64,000 nt of DNA, taken from positions 62,001 to 126,000 of the forward strand of contig VENI01000001.1 of NCBI GenBank assembly GCA_009711615.1, in the 5' to 3' direction. The notes under the pieces are model-generated. The model made no database searches and had not been told where the DNA came from. It saw only the letters and a program-made list of their open reading frames with translations. Source of the stretch: Bacillota bacterium. Its GTDB lineage: Bacteria > Bacillota > Desulfotomaculia > Desulfotomaculales > Desulfohalotomaculaceae. Position 1 is the first letter of the stretch. The number at the start of each line of letters is the position of its first letter. Below are positions 17,278 through 26,270 of this stretch, one piece after another. Both the position numbers and the translations under genes were made by a program.

Positions 17278-18609
17278 TTATTCGTTATCTCCTTTTCGTT
17301 TTTTGTTCCTAACAGGTTTGGCAATGGCTCCTCTACTTATCCTTACTGCAATTCGGCTTATAAATGCTGATATCCGCCCCACCAAGTTCTTGACTTGGGG
17401 AGATCGAATGAATTGATAAACTATACTGATAAGATTATTTTTAACTGCTACAGTTAGTGCTACAAATTTTTCTTTTACCCTATTTACCTCTGGCGAGGAC
17501 ATTTTCTTTTTCAACATAACAGCTGTATTTCCTATTGCTTCCTCAAAATTTCCGCTGTTGATAAAATAAAATGCCCCCACCCCTACTAAGGTAATCAATA
17601 ACAACCACCCGGCTGCTGCCCAAGCACTGTTATTGTGTTCGTTAAGTTGGCCAATAGCCGATCCTCCCGGGCCATCGCCCCCACCACGGGTAAGACCCAG
17701 CACAGCAGGCACCGCATCTGTAAATAATGTTATTCCCCTTTTTGCTTCTTCAAGACTATTGGTATGAGTTCCGGCTTCTAATAGTATTGCTGTAGTTAGT
17801 AGGTCTTGATTATAATTCCCACTACCAATGTACAGGTCTTTAATTAGTCCAGGGTGAATTTGGCTGGCTTGGGCCATCAAGCGCTTAGCAAAATCTTGGT
17901 TAGTAATACGCCGGGGATTTTGCTTACCCACTACTATTCTCACTTGGGCCACCCATTGACCATTTATTTTGGCTCTATACTTGTTAGGATTGAGCACCCC
18001 GTCCCGGTGGATGTCAAAAACAGCTACAGGATTGTTTTTAATTATTCCTGTAGCAGTACGACGGGAGCGCACATACGCATTATTATCATGTGGATCATGT
18101 GGTGTCTTATAATAAATTACATCTATACCCTTATCTCGCATTGTGTTGGCAAACTGCTGCCCTACCTGGTAAATATCACCTTCAAATGGTTCAATGGCTT
18201 TGCCGCTGGTAGGTTGGTATGACTCATCGGTATGAGTGTGATAAATGCCTACCGGTCTGTTTTTCCATTCATTAGTTACTGTCTGAACCGAGAGCCTTTT
18301 AAAATATTGCACCCACCGCATGTAATCACGATCTTTTCCAATATGTTTTGCAGTAGCACCATGTTCATGTGTAATGGTTACCCGGTAATGATTGCCGTTA
18401 GGTAAAATAATTTCATCACCCACATAGACATTACGGGATAGTTCAGTAATAACATTACCCTGCTGGTCCTGAATTACATTACAGCGACCAGCCTGATGCC
18501 CGCTGTAAGAAGTCAAGTTATGAAAGCGGTTTAGGCTGTATGCTGTGCTTAATGAGAACGATAGGGATATTATGTAAATCAATAAAATATAAACAATTAT
18601 TTTTCGCAT
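17278..18609 (-). CDS. SpoIIP-family amidase, paralogue 2
   Basis: The 443-residue protein has an N-terminal signal anchor (residues 1-25) and a SpoIIP core with YHTHTDESY, FDIHRDGVL and LEAGTHTN, parallel to paralogue 1. A second transmembrane helix lies near residue 335-355 (WLLLITLVGVGAFYFINSG), followed by a long basic tail. The two proteins share the order of all motifs and the unusual C-terminal anchor, so they look like an ancient tandem duplication around the DUF1614-like gene. It is the first gene of the cluster, 69 bp before the next gene, and has AGGAGG upstream of its ATG. Confidence 0.85.
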   Translation of the reverse strand: MRKIIVYILLIYIISLSFSLSTAYSLNRFHNLTSYSGHQAGRCNVIQDQQGNVITELSRNVYVGDEIILPNGNHYRVTITHEHGATAKHIGKDRDYMRWVQYFKRLSVQTVTNEWKNRPVGIYHTHTDESYQPTSGKAIEPFEGDIYQVGQQFANTMRDKGIDVIYYKTPHDPHDNNAYVRSRRTATGIIKNNPVAVFDIHRDGVLNPNKYRAKINGQWVAQVRIVVGKQNPRRITNQDFAKRLMAQASQIHPGLIKDLYIGSGNYNQDLLTTAILLEAGTHTNSLEEAKRGITLFTDAVPAVLGLTRGGGDGPGGSAIGQLNEHNNSAWAAAGWLLLITLVGVGAFYFINSGNFEEAIGNTAVMLKKKMSSPEVNRVKEKFVALTVAVKNNLISIVYQFIRSPQVKNLVGRISAFISRIAVRISRGAIAKPVRNKKRKGDNE

Positions 18610-18720
18610 TTGGTCCTCCTGGGTAACAATGTCATTAAGTTATTTTTCCCAAACAAAAGACAAAAATGCGAAAAACATATGAATTAATAAGTAAGGCGTC
18701 AGAATTCAGAATAAAAACCA

Positions 18721-18755
18721 AAAAACGGATCAGTTGCTCTAACCGATCCGTTTTT
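18721..18755. terminator. Hairpin with A/T flanks between spoIIP-like 2 and ispH-rpsA
   Basis: AACGGATC and GATCCGTT with inner GTT/AAC pair around GCTCT, flanked by AAAAA and TTTTT. It could terminate in either direction; on the minus strand it lies downstream of ispH-rpsA. Confidence 0.6.
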
Positions 18756-18785
18756 CGAAAACTATGTCATTTTATCTGTTTAGAC

Positions 18786-18811
18786 GGAACGGTGAGGGCA
18801 CCGTTCGCTAC
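18786..18811. repeat. Short palindromic (REP-like) hairpin, copy 2
   Basis: GGAACGGTG (18786-18794) and CACCGTTCG (18799-18807) form an almost perfect stem with loop AGGG, followed by CTAC. The shape and the trailing CTAC match the hairpin at 14039-14062. Confidence 0.5.
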
Positions 18812-18849
18812 GTTAATCTTGTTTAATCGCTTGTGTCCAATTCTTCATT

Positions 18850-18882
18850 AAAAAATGGTACGCTTTAAGCATACCATTTTTT
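18850..18882 (-). terminator. Terminator of ispH-rpsA
   Basis: AAAAAATGGTA (18850-18860) pairs with TACCATTTTTT (18872-18882); it lies directly after the ispH-rpsA stop at 18889 and ends in a T-run on the minus strand. Confidence 0.8.
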
Positions 18883-18888
18883 AATAAT

Positions 18889-20961
18889 TTATTTCTTGTC
18901 ACCGAACATTTCGGTTAATTCTTTTGGCATTACTTCAGCAAGACTCATGCCACCACTGTTATCTTCTTCCTCAGGCTCTTCTACTTGCTGTTGCTGAGGC
19001 CGCTGTGGTTGCTTGGGCTTTGCTTCCTGTTTTTTAGGTTCTGCTATTTTACGCTGCTCTTTTTTGGCTTCACGGTTTACCTCACGGATAGAGAGGCGGA
19101 TGCGCTTTTCTTCTTGATCTACAGACAGCACTTTTACGTTGATTTCATCACCTTCAGAAACAACATCCTCTGGCTTTTCTACATGCTCTTCTGCAAGGTG
19201 TGAAATGTGTACCAGACCCTCCACTCCAGGTTCCAGCTGCACAAAAGCACCGAAAGGAGCCAGACGTACAACTTTGGCTTGCACAATGCTGCCTTCTGTG
19301 TATTTTTCTTCAACGTTATCCCAAGGATTAGCCAGCAACTGCTTTAAGCCCAGGGAAACCTTTTGGTTTTCTTCATCAACCTTTAATACTTTAACTTCTA
19401 ATTCATCGCCAACGTTTAATACGTCAGATGGGTGGTTAATACGGTACCAAGCCATTTCAGAAATGTGTAACAGGCCATCAACACCACCAATGTCAATAAA
19501 GGCTCCGAAGTCAGTCAATCGGCGTACAATACCCTTTACTGTTTGACCTTCCCCTAGGTTTTGAAATAATTCTTCCCGAGCCTTTTCGGCCTCTTCCTCC
19601 ATAATAACTTTGCGGGAAACAATTACCTTGCGGCGGTTTTTGTTCATCTCAATTATCTTGCCTTTGATAGTTTCATTTAGATATTTGGAAAGATCCTCCA
19701 CATATCCAATTTCCACTAACGATGCCGGTAGGAATGCCCTTACCCCAACATCAACCAGCAGACCACCTTTAACCACTTCTCGTACTACACCCTCAATAAT
19801 GGTACCTTCATTCATTTTTTCTTCTAGTTGGTCCCAATTTTTTTCGATGTCAGCACGCACTTTGGATAACAGGGTTCTGCCTTCGTCGTCTTCAGCCTTT
19901 AACACCACTACATCTATTTCATCTCCAACCTGAACCACTTCTTGGGGGTTGGTGTTGTAGCTGCTTATTTCCTTCGAGGGAATAACTCCCTCAGACTTGG
20001 CCCCAACGTCAACCAGAACCTCATCTTGGTCCACTTGAACCACTTTACCCTTTACAGTGTCACCCTGGCGTAGGGTTTTTACTTCCACTGCTTCATTCAT
20101 TCCTTCGCCTTGCATTTCCATGTTTTCATCTAACTCCTTCATCCTACATTTTACCTCCTCAATAACCCAGCTAGGTGTAGATGCACCCGCTGTTAATCCT
20201 GCATGTTCTACCCCAACAAACCATTGGGCTTTAAGTTCATCGGCAGTTTCTACCTGGTATGTGGGTGTGCCTGTTCTGCTACAGAGCCTAGTTAATTTGC
20301 CAGTATTTGCACTGTTGGCCCCGCCTACAATAATCATCACATCCACTTGTCTAGCCAATTCCAAAGCCGCTTTCTGCCGCTCTGCAGTGGCATGACAGAT
20401 GGTATTATTTGCCTTTATAGTAAAGCCCTTTTGCTCTAGGGCTCGAACCACCTCTTCAAAAACTTCAATTGGTTGGGTTGTTTGTGCAACCACCGCAACC
20501 CGGTCACATTCCGGTATTTTTTCTAATTGGTCGGCATTTTCCGCCACCACAGCTGATTCGTCAGACCACCCCATAATTCCTTTTACTTCTGGGTGCTCTG
20601 GATCACCAACAATAACTACCTGATAACCCTCTTCTACAGCTTCCTTGGCCAGTTTCTGAGCTTTGCCAACGAAGGGACATGTTGCATCCACTATGGTGTG
20701 GCCATGGGTATGAGCTTCTTCCAGCACTTGGGGGCTCACTCCATGGGATCTAATTATTAGCGTACCGGGCTCTCTTTCTTTGGCTTTGTATATTTCTGCT
20801 ATCCCCTCGGCAGATAACTTTTCCACCACCTGAGGGTTATGAATTATCGGCCCCAATGTGTAGATAGGGCCCGCTCTGTTGTCGGCAGTCTCTCGGGCCA
20901 TTTCAATGGCCCGTTTCACCCCAAAACAGAACCCAGCTTTTGGAGCCACCAATACCTCCAA
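18889..20961 (-). CDS. ispH-rpsA: IspH-ribosomal protein S1 fusion
   Basis: Residues 1-280 are 4-hydroxy-3-methylbut-2-enyl diphosphate reductase, the last step of the MEP isoprenoid pathway. Visible are VAPKAGFCFGVKRAIEMA, DATCPFVGKAQ and NTICHATAERQ, carrying the three cluster cysteines. Residues about 300-640 hold four S1 RNA-binding domains (for example VDGLLHISEMAW and VEGLVHISHLAEEHV). A Gln/Lys-rich tail ends the protein. Such fusions are known in clostridia. The TTG at 20961 is the start: GAGGTGAT lies upstream and MEVLVAPKAGFCFGV aligns with the IspH N-terminus. The S1 part is homologous to Bacillus YpfD, next to cmk there as here. Confidence 0.95.
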   Translation of the reverse strand: MEVLVAPKAGFCFGVKRAIEMARETADNRAGPIYTLGPIIHNPQVVEKLSAEGIAEIYKAKEREPGTLIIRSHGVSPQVLEEAHTHGHTIVDATCPFVGKAQKLAKEAVEEGYQVVIVGDPEHPEVKGIMGWSDESAVVAENADQLEKIPECDRVAVVAQTTQPIEVFEEVVRALEQKGFTIKANNTICHATAERQKAALELARQVDVMIIVGGANSANTGKLTRLCSRTGTPTYQVETADELKAQWFVGVEHAGLTAGASTPSWVIEEVKCRMKELDENMEMQGEGMNEAVEVKTLRQGDTVKGKVVQVDQDEVLVDVGAKSEGVIPSKEISSYNTNPQEVVQVGDEIDVVVLKAEDDEGRTLLSKVRADIEKNWDQLEEKMNEGTIIEGVVREVVKGGLLVDVGVRAFLPASLVEIGYVEDLSKYLNETIKGKIIEMNKNRRKVIVSRKVIMEEEAEKAREELFQNLGEGQTVKGIVRRLTDFGAFIDIGGVDGLLHISEMAWYRINHPSDVLNVGDELEVKVLKVDEENQKVSLGLKQLLANPWDNVEEKYTEGSIVQAKVVRLAPFGAFVQLEPGVEGLVHISHLAEEHVEKPEDVVSEGDEINVKVLSVDQEEKRIRLSIREVNREAKKEQRKIAEPKKQEAKPKQPQRPQQQQVEEPEEEDNSGGMSLAEVMPKELTEMFGDKK

Positions 20962-20978
20962 AAAAAATCACCTCATAC

Positions 20979-21605
20979 TTATTTGCAAGCCACTTGCTCT
21001 TTATTGTTAGCTTGTGATGTTTTAACTGTTTTCATTAAGTTTGATATTTCATTCATTATTTTTTTACTGTATTCTTCCAAATCCTGCCGGCTTGGTTTAG
21101 CACCTTTAAGTTCAGGTAATGGAATGGGTTTCCCTACCACTAACTTTAGTTTGCCCAGCATCCCCTTTGCTCCATGAATACCTACAGGAACCACCGGAAC
21201 ACCACTTTTAAAAGCTAACATGGCTGTTCCCAATTCTGCTTTTTGCAGTTCACCCGTAGCACTACGGGTTCCTTCAGGAAAAATCCCCAGTGCCTGGCCA
21301 TCATTAAGCAACTCTATGGCATAACGAATTGCAGAGCGATCCATTTTTTTACGGTTAACCGGAAAAGATTTTAACCCTTTTATTAAAGACGTAAAAATAG
21401 GTATTTTAAATAATTCTGCCTTTGCCATATAGTGCACAGGTTTATTAAAAGCACATCCCACTGCCACTGGGTCCCAGTAGCTAGTGTGATTAGATACTAT
21501 AATAAATCCATCTTTTTGGGGTGCGTTCTGCAATCCTATTACTTCCCAGCGGCGCAACACTGCCAATACCATACGCATAATAAATCTGGCCACATAGTAA
21601 AGCAT
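20979..21605 (-). CDS. plsC: 1-acyl-sn-glycerol-3-phosphate acyltransferase
   Basis: PlsC acylates lysophosphatidic acid to phosphatidic acid at the membrane. The HX4D motif NHTSYWDP is near residue 38-45, the substrate-binding FPEGTRS motif near residue 110, and the VVPVGIHGA segment follows. An N-terminal hydrophobic helix (FIMRMVLAVLRRW) anchors it. The length of 208 residues is typical. It lies between cmk and ispH-rpsA on the same strand, 17 bp before the latter. Confidence 0.93.
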   Translation of the reverse strand: MLYYVARFIMRMVLAVLRRWEVIGLQNAPQKDGFIIVSNHTSYWDPVAVGCAFNKPVHYMAKAELFKIPIFTSLIKGLKSFPVNRKKMDRSAIRYAIELLNDGQALGIFPEGTRSATGELQKAELGTAMLAFKSGVPVVPVGIHGAKGMLGKLKLVVGKPIPLPELKGAKPSRQDLEEYSKKIMNEISNLMKTVKTSQANNKEQVACK

Positions 21606-21666
21606 TATCTACCTCCAAAAATATCCTTTGTATGAAAACAGTTTACCCCAAAAATAGTATTTACAA

Positions 21667-22341
21667 TCATTTACAGTTTTCTATAACATAATTTTTCATT
21701 TTTTCAACCACTTGTTCAATTGTTAACCCTGTTGTATCTATAATCGCTGCATCCTTGGCAGGAATTAGCGGATCTACTTCCCTGTTTTCATCAATAAAAT
21801 CTCTCTCGGCTATATCTTCCTTTAACTTATCAACGGATATAATATACCCATTTTCCTTTAAATCGCGTTGACGTCGTAACGCCCGCTCTTCAATGGAAGC
21901 AGTTATAAAAAATTTTGCACATGCAGCAGGTAGTACATTTGTCCCAATATCCCGACCATCCATGATCACACCGCCATCTGCTGCAATACACTGCTGCTGC
22001 CTAACCATGTTTTCCCTCACTTTAGGGATTTGAGCTACCAAAGATACATGTTGGGACACTTCCGGTTGGCGAATCTCAGATGTTACATCTTCTCCATCTA
22101 TATAAACCTTATAATTCTTATTATTAGAATATAGTTTTATCACCACTTTAGACGACAATTCAGATATTAGAGTTTTATTTTCAAAATCATAACTTTGTTG
22201 CAAAGCTTTCCATGTTAGTGCTCTGTACATGCTTCCGGTATCAATATACAACAGCTCTAAATGTTCTGCCAAAATTTTTGCCACTGTACTTTTACCCGCA
22301 CCAGCGGGACCGTCTATGGCAATATTTATTTTCTTTGTCAT
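21667..22341 (-). CDS. cmk: Cytidylate kinase
   Basis: Cmk phosphorylates CMP and dCMP. The P-loop IDGPAGAGKSTVAK is at residues 8-21, followed by the CMP-binding DTGSMYRALTWKAL, VIMDGRDIGTNVLP and the lid-region RALRRQRDL. The frame extends to a GTG at 22353; the ATG at 22341 (MTKKINIAIDGPAG) is preferred, with GAGG seven bases upstream, giving 224 residues as usual. It heads the cmk-plsC-ispH-rpsA run. Confidence 0.96.
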   Translation of the reverse strand: MTKKINIAIDGPAGAGKSTVAKILAEHLELLYIDTGSMYRALTWKALQQSYDFENKTLISELSSKVVIKLYSNNKNYKVYIDGEDVTSEIRQPEVSQHVSLVAQIPKVRENMVRQQQCIAADGGVIMDGRDIGTNVLPAACAKFFITASIEERALRRQRDLKENGYIISVDKLKEDIAERDFIDENREVDPLIPAKDAAIIDTTGLTIEQVVEKMKNYVIENCK

Positions 22342-22563
22342 AATATGCCTCACTTACTAGATGCTTGCAGTATATCAAACACTTAACCTACTTTCGACAC
22401 ACCGCTGCAAATTCCTCTTTTTCACATAAAAAAGTGTATTAATAATAGTTATTTACGATATTATTCTTCTATAACAGTTTTTAATACAAAAAAACATTTG
22501 TCTGATACTCTAGCTTGTTATACAATAATTCTAACAAATTTTAGCATTGGGAGTTGGTTTTTG

Positions 22564-23748
22564 GTGTCTGTTATAGCAGATAAAATTAACAATTTTTTAA
22601 CCTCGGCATCTTGGATACGTAAGATGTTTGAGGAAGGTGATCGCTTGCGCAAAATTCACGGAGCTGATAATGTTTATGACTTCACTTTAGGGAATCCGGT
22701 AAATGAGCCACCGAAAGCGTTTCACCAAAAGCTTAAACAACTGGCTGACAATCCCATTCCGGGAATGCACAGATACATGAGCAATGCCGGTTATCCGGAA
22801 ACACGCCAGGCTGTGGCAGAGGTTTTATCCGAAAACAGCGATGTAAATATTAGGCCTAACCATATTGTGATGACAGTGGGGGCTGGCGGAGGATTAAATG
22901 TAATCCTTAAAGCAATATTAAATCCTGGCGACGAGGTTATTGTCTTAGCCCCATATTTTGTAGAATATAGGTTCTACGTAGATAACCATAATGGTGTGCT
23001 TAAAGAAGTAAGCACCGATGAACACTTTCTACCTGACTTAAATACCATAGCTGCAGCAATGACCGAGAAAACTAGGGCTGTTATTATAAACTCTCCTAAC
23101 AACCCCACTGGTGTGGTTTACCCGCCAGAAGTTCTGGTCAAATTGGAAAAACTAGTTGCAGAAAAGTCCAAAGAATATGGCCGACCAATATATGTAATTT
23201 CTGATGAGCCTTATTCAAAGATTGCTTATGATGTTGAAGTACCAAGTGTGTTTAAATACATTACCAATTCAATAATGGTAACTTCTCACAGTAAAGATCT
23301 GGCTCTGCCTGGAGAACGAATTGGCTATGCAGCAGTTAGTCCAAACATTGAAAATGTTGAGCTACTGTTAGAAGCAATGGTGTTCTGTAACCGAACCTTG
23401 GGTTACGTTAATGCCCCGGCATTAATGCAGCGTTTGGTTGTAGATCTGCAACGGGAAAGTGTAGACATTGAAGAGTACCGGGAAAAACGAGACCTGTTAT
23501 ATAACAGCCTTATTAATTTAGGTTTTAAAATGGTTAAACCAGAAGGGGCCTTTTATTTGTTCCCTAAATCTCCAGTACCAGATGACGTACAATTTGCCCA
23601 GTTAGCCTTAAAGCACAACATCTTGGTAGTACCGGGTGCAGGTTTCGGAAAACCAGGATATTTCCGCCTAGCTTATTGTATTGACAAACAGGTAATAGAA
23701 AACTCATTACCAGCTTGGAAAGCCCTAGCCAAAGAATTAAATCTGTAA
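22564..23748 (+). CDS. Pyridoxal-phosphate-dependent aminotransferase, class I/II
   Basis: A 394-residue fold-type I aminotransferase. Visible motifs are YDFTLGNPVNEPP, the cofactor-binding NSPNNPTGVVY, SDEPYSKIAYD and SHSKDLALPGERIGY with the expected PLP lysine. The PGxRxGY and FRLAY ends match the aspartate aminotransferase superfamily. Its substrate cannot be read from the sequence. The frame opens at TTG 22498, but the family begins near VSVIADKINNFLTSASWIRK, so GTG 22564 is chosen, with GGGAG ten bases upstream; TTG 22561 is an alternative. It is a single plus-strand gene convergent with the DAHP synthase gene. Confidence 0.85.
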   Translation: MSVIADKINNFLTSASWIRKMFEEGDRLRKIHGADNVYDFTLGNPVNEPPKAFHQKLKQLADNPIPGMHRYMSNAGYPETRQAVAEVLSENSDVNIRPNHIVMTVGAGGGLNVILKAILNPGDEVIVLAPYFVEYRFYVDNHNGVLKEVSTDEHFLPDLNTIAAAMTEKTRAVIINSPNNPTGVVYPPEVLVKLEKLVAEKSKEYGRPIYVISDEPYSKIAYDVEVPSVFKYITNSIMVTSHSKDLALPGERIGYAAVSPNIENVELLLEAMVFCNRTLGYVNAPALMQRLVVDLQRESVDIEEYREKRDLLYNSLINLGFKMVKPEGAFYLFPKSPVPDDVQFAQLALKHNILVVPGAGFGKPGYFRLAYCIDKQVIENSLPAWKALAKELNL

Positions 23749-23782
23749 CTTCTAAAATGGTAATTTTTATAGATAACCAGCA

Positions 23783-23812
23783 AAAATGGCGTAGCTAAAG
23801 CTGCGCCATTTT
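23783..23812. terminator. Shared bidirectional terminator, aminotransferase and aroF
   Basis: AAAATGGCG (23783-23791) pairs with CGCCATTTT (23804-23812), with AGCT/AGCT extending the stem. The arms carry A- and T-tracts on both sides. The aroF stop codon (23795-23797) lies inside the hairpin, so the last aroF codons are part of the terminator. Confidence 0.8.
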
Positions 23813-24598
23813 GCTTATTTCTTTTATAAGAAGAGAAAATTCTTCAATTGTTAGTGACTGCTGTCCGTCTGAAAGAGCCTCAGCGGGATTGGGATGTACT
23901 TCCACCATAACTCCGTCAGCACCAATGGCCATTGCTGCTTTAGCTGCAGGAATCACCAGTTCACGTCGCCCGGTGGCATGACTGGGGTCTACTATCACCG
24001 GTAAATGTGATAAATTCTTAGCAACTGCTACCGCCACCACATCCAATGTGTTTCGGGTATAAGATTCAAAAGTTCGTATTCCCCGCTCACAAAGTATTAC
24101 CTGATGGTTACCTTCTGCCAGTATATACTCTGCTGCCAGCAACCATTCTTCAATGGTTGCTGACAGTCCCCGTTTCAACATTACTGGTTTGTCCATCTTA
24201 CCAACTTCACGCAACAGGGTAAAATTCTGCATGTTCCTACTGCCAATTTGAATCATATCTGTATATTCATAAACTAGTTCAGCATCCCGTACATCCATTA
24301 ATTCGGTAACCACCGGCAGGCCGACCGATTGCCCTGTTTCCTTTAGTATTCGCAGTCCCTCTTCACCCAGACCTTGAAATGAATAGGGGGAAGTGCGGGG
24401 TTTAAATGCACCACCCCGTATTACATGTACACCCATATCTTTTAATGCTGGAACTAATCTGTGCATTATTTCACTATTTTCCACCGCACATGGGCCAGCA
24501 ATTATTAACTTATTGCCACCACCGACTGTAACTTTACCAATCTGAATATTTGTACCTTCTTGTTTATATTCACGACTTGCCCGTTGAAAGGCAGACAA
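23795..24598 (-). CDS. aroF: 3-deoxy-7-phosphoheptulonate synthase, short form
   Basis: DAHP synthase condenses phosphoenolpyruvate and erythrose 4-phosphate, the first shikimate step. The catalytic barrel shows [46 protein letters not shown] and [10 protein letters not shown], all of the AroA-I-beta/KDO8PS-like type. At 267 residues it lacks the N-terminal ferredoxin-like (or fused chorismate mutase) regulatory domain of many relatives and begins at the linker (ASREYKQE). The TTG at 24598 has GGGAGGTG seven bases upstream, so the short form is a genuine start. Loss of that domain predicts weaker feedback control. It is convergent with the aminotransferase gene. Confidence 0.92.
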   Translation of the reverse strand: MSAFQRASREYKQEGTNIQIGKVTVGGGNKLIIAGPCAVENSEIMHRLVPALKDMGVHVIRGGAFKPRTSPYSFQGLGEEGLRILKETGQSVGLPVVTELMDVRDAELVYEYTDMIQIGSRNMQNFTLLREVGKMDKPVMLKRGLSATIEEWLLAAEYILAEGNHQVILCERGIRTFESYTRNTLDVVAVAVAKNLSHLPVIVDPSHATGRRELVIPAAKAAMAIGADGVMVEVHPNPAEALSDGQQSLTIEEFSLLIKEISKMAQL

Positions 24599-24816
24599 TA
24601 TTAAACACCTCCCAACCAGATAATGCTTAGTCTGGCTTTACCTTCATCTGTTGTATAGTAAACATCTTACATTATACTACAATCTAATATTTAGAACCAT
24701 ATAAATTCGCTGCTTTAATAATAATTCCTTCTAAATATCCTCCATAAAAAAACCCTTTATTTTGTAACATATTTCATTGCAATCTATATCTTGGTTAGAA
24801 TAAGGAGGGTTTCAGA

Positions 24817-25176
24817 ATGATCAAATTCCTTAATAAATTTAGAAATAAGAACCTTCATCATAAAGATAAATATATCCCACCCCGAATTCTAGAAGATGAA
24901 GTTAAATTGCAGTTGGAAGACGTTTGTATAAAGTTAATTAGAAAACTAAACATTCCGATACCTCACGAAGTAACTATTGTCATTCCCAGGGTTGAGTTTC
25001 GTGACCGGGAGTACGAAAACGGGGAGTTAGTGAAAGAAAAAGAACGCATTTATAACAGCATTACAGTAGTTCATGCCCCAAGGCACCCCCAGGAAAATCC
25101 TCCCGGATTTGGTGGTCCGGAGCCTCCTTCCATTAGTCCAGGGCCACAATTAAATAAGAATAAAACTGATGATTAA
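24817..25176 (+). CDS. Unrecognised 119-residue protein
   Basis: AAGGAGGGT lies at good spacing before the ATG, so translation is credible. The protein has a basic N-terminus, a central segment with alternating hydrophobic residues (HEVTIVIPRVEFRDREYENGEL) and a proline/glycine-rich C-terminus (ENPPGFGGPEPPSISPGP). No signal peptide or transmembrane helix is evident and no family was recognised. It ends 1 bp before the convergent hydrolase gene, with a small palindrome across both stop codons (about 25164-25187). Confidence 0.7.
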   Translation: MIKFLNKFRNKNLHHKDKYIPPRILEDEVKLQLEDVCIKLIRKLNIPIPHEVTIVIPRVEFRDREYENGELVKEKERIYNSITVVHAPRHPQENPPGFGGPEPPSISPGPQLNKNKTDD

Positions 25177-25177
25177 T

Positions 25178-26083
25178 TTAATCAGTGAGTATGGAATTAA
25201 TGTATAGAGAAACAAAGTAACGTTTAACCTTATCATGGCCCAAAATCTGCATATGGGCAGCTATGTCCCTTATTGAATACCCATTGACATCAACTATTGT
25301 CCCAGCAGTAATAGGAGTACCACCTTCTGCTATACAAGCAGTAGTGGCATCAACAAGCCTGTCCTGTCTGGTGGAAAACGTCGCCACTATTATACCCTCT
25401 TTCTGCAACTGGTTGATAGTTTTTTTAAGGGCAATAGACACTTTGTTAGCGTATTTATATTCCCAAATTAATTGCTGAACCGCCGGGCTAACCCATATGC
25501 TGTTAAAACGTTCTAAAAAGTTCATAACCTTCCCTGGTATTTTATTAGGTGATCCTATTAAGGGAGAATTCATTGTTACAACTCCCTTAATTTTATTTCT
25601 AAGTTCTGATCTTACATTCGTTAAAAAGTCCATGGCTATTTTCCCCCCCAAGCTATGACCAACCAAGATGTACTTTGCCTCGGGGTGGGCAAAAGAGAAT
25701 TGTTCTATTAAATATTCAAGTTTATTAGTACTTATTTGAATCAGCTGACCGGTATCACTGGCGGTATATTCTTCTGGAATCCACCTGTCACCTACAACCT
25801 CGCCTCCGTTATAGCTATACATTAAAAAACGATGGTCATAAAAATTGAAACCCAACCCTGTCAGTACTTTTCTAATTTCAGGAAAATCCATATTGTTATA
25901 CGTACTACCATCACAACTGGCCCCTAGGCCGTTTATAAATACGAAGTAGATGTTATCTTGTTTGTGATTTGTGTTGATAGCATTTCTTTGATAGTAATTT
26001 AATTCGGGATAACTACTTTGATTTATTATTATTACAAATAGCAATAATGCCGTCACCACTACTGTAGCAAGCCATTTTTTCAT
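25178..26083 (-). CDS. Lipase-like alpha/beta hydrolase, membrane-anchored or secreted
   Basis: The N-terminus (MKKWLATVVVTALLLFVIIIN) is a signal peptide or anchor. The nucleophile elbow GHSLGGK is near residue 143-149 (catalytic serine), preceded by FINGLGASCDGSTY, which may form the oxyanion region. A distal DRLVD segment and HMQILGH near the C-terminus offer the Asp and His. It resembles lipases or palmitoyl-thioesterase-like hydrolases; the substrate is unknown. It is a single minus-strand gene. Confidence 0.75.
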   Translation of the reverse strand: MKKWLATVVVTALLLFVIIINQSSYPELNYYQRNAINTNHKQDNIYFVFINGLGASCDGSTYNNMDFPEIRKVLTGLGFNFYDHRFLMYSYNGGEVVGDRWIPEEYTASDTGQLIQISTNKLEYLIEQFSFAHPEAKYILVGHSLGGKIAMDFLTNVRSELRNKIKGVVTMNSPLIGSPNKIPGKVMNFLERFNSIWVSPAVQQLIWEYKYANKVSIALKKTINQLQKEGIIVATFSTRQDRLVDATTACIAEGGTPITAGTIVDVNGYSIRDIAAHMQILGHDKVKRYFVSLYINSILTD

Positions 26084-26225
26084 TTGACCTCACCCATACA
26101 TAATAATTTAGAATTTACTTTCACGTCATTATATATTATCTAAAACATTAAATTTTATTTCATAAACTTACAAATAAAATCGATTAGAAATTAAAATGAG
26201 TGAATCTCTTCTTTTTTTGGACATT

Positions 26226-26255
26226 AAAAAAGAGCCTGCATTTGGCCCTTTAAAA
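26226..26255 (-). terminator. Terminator of the VOC gene
   Basis: On the minus strand AAAGGGCC pairs with GGCTCTTT around AAATGCA and is followed by a T-run. It starts about 15 bases after the VOC stop codon. Confidence 0.7.
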
Positions 26256-26270
26256 GCATATGACATACGA

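Noticed and set aside
6785-24598. Horizontal-transfer island in the first third
   Set aside because: Gene order agrees with the conserved Bacillus/clostridial backbone and no integrase or tRNA-flanked boundary was seen.
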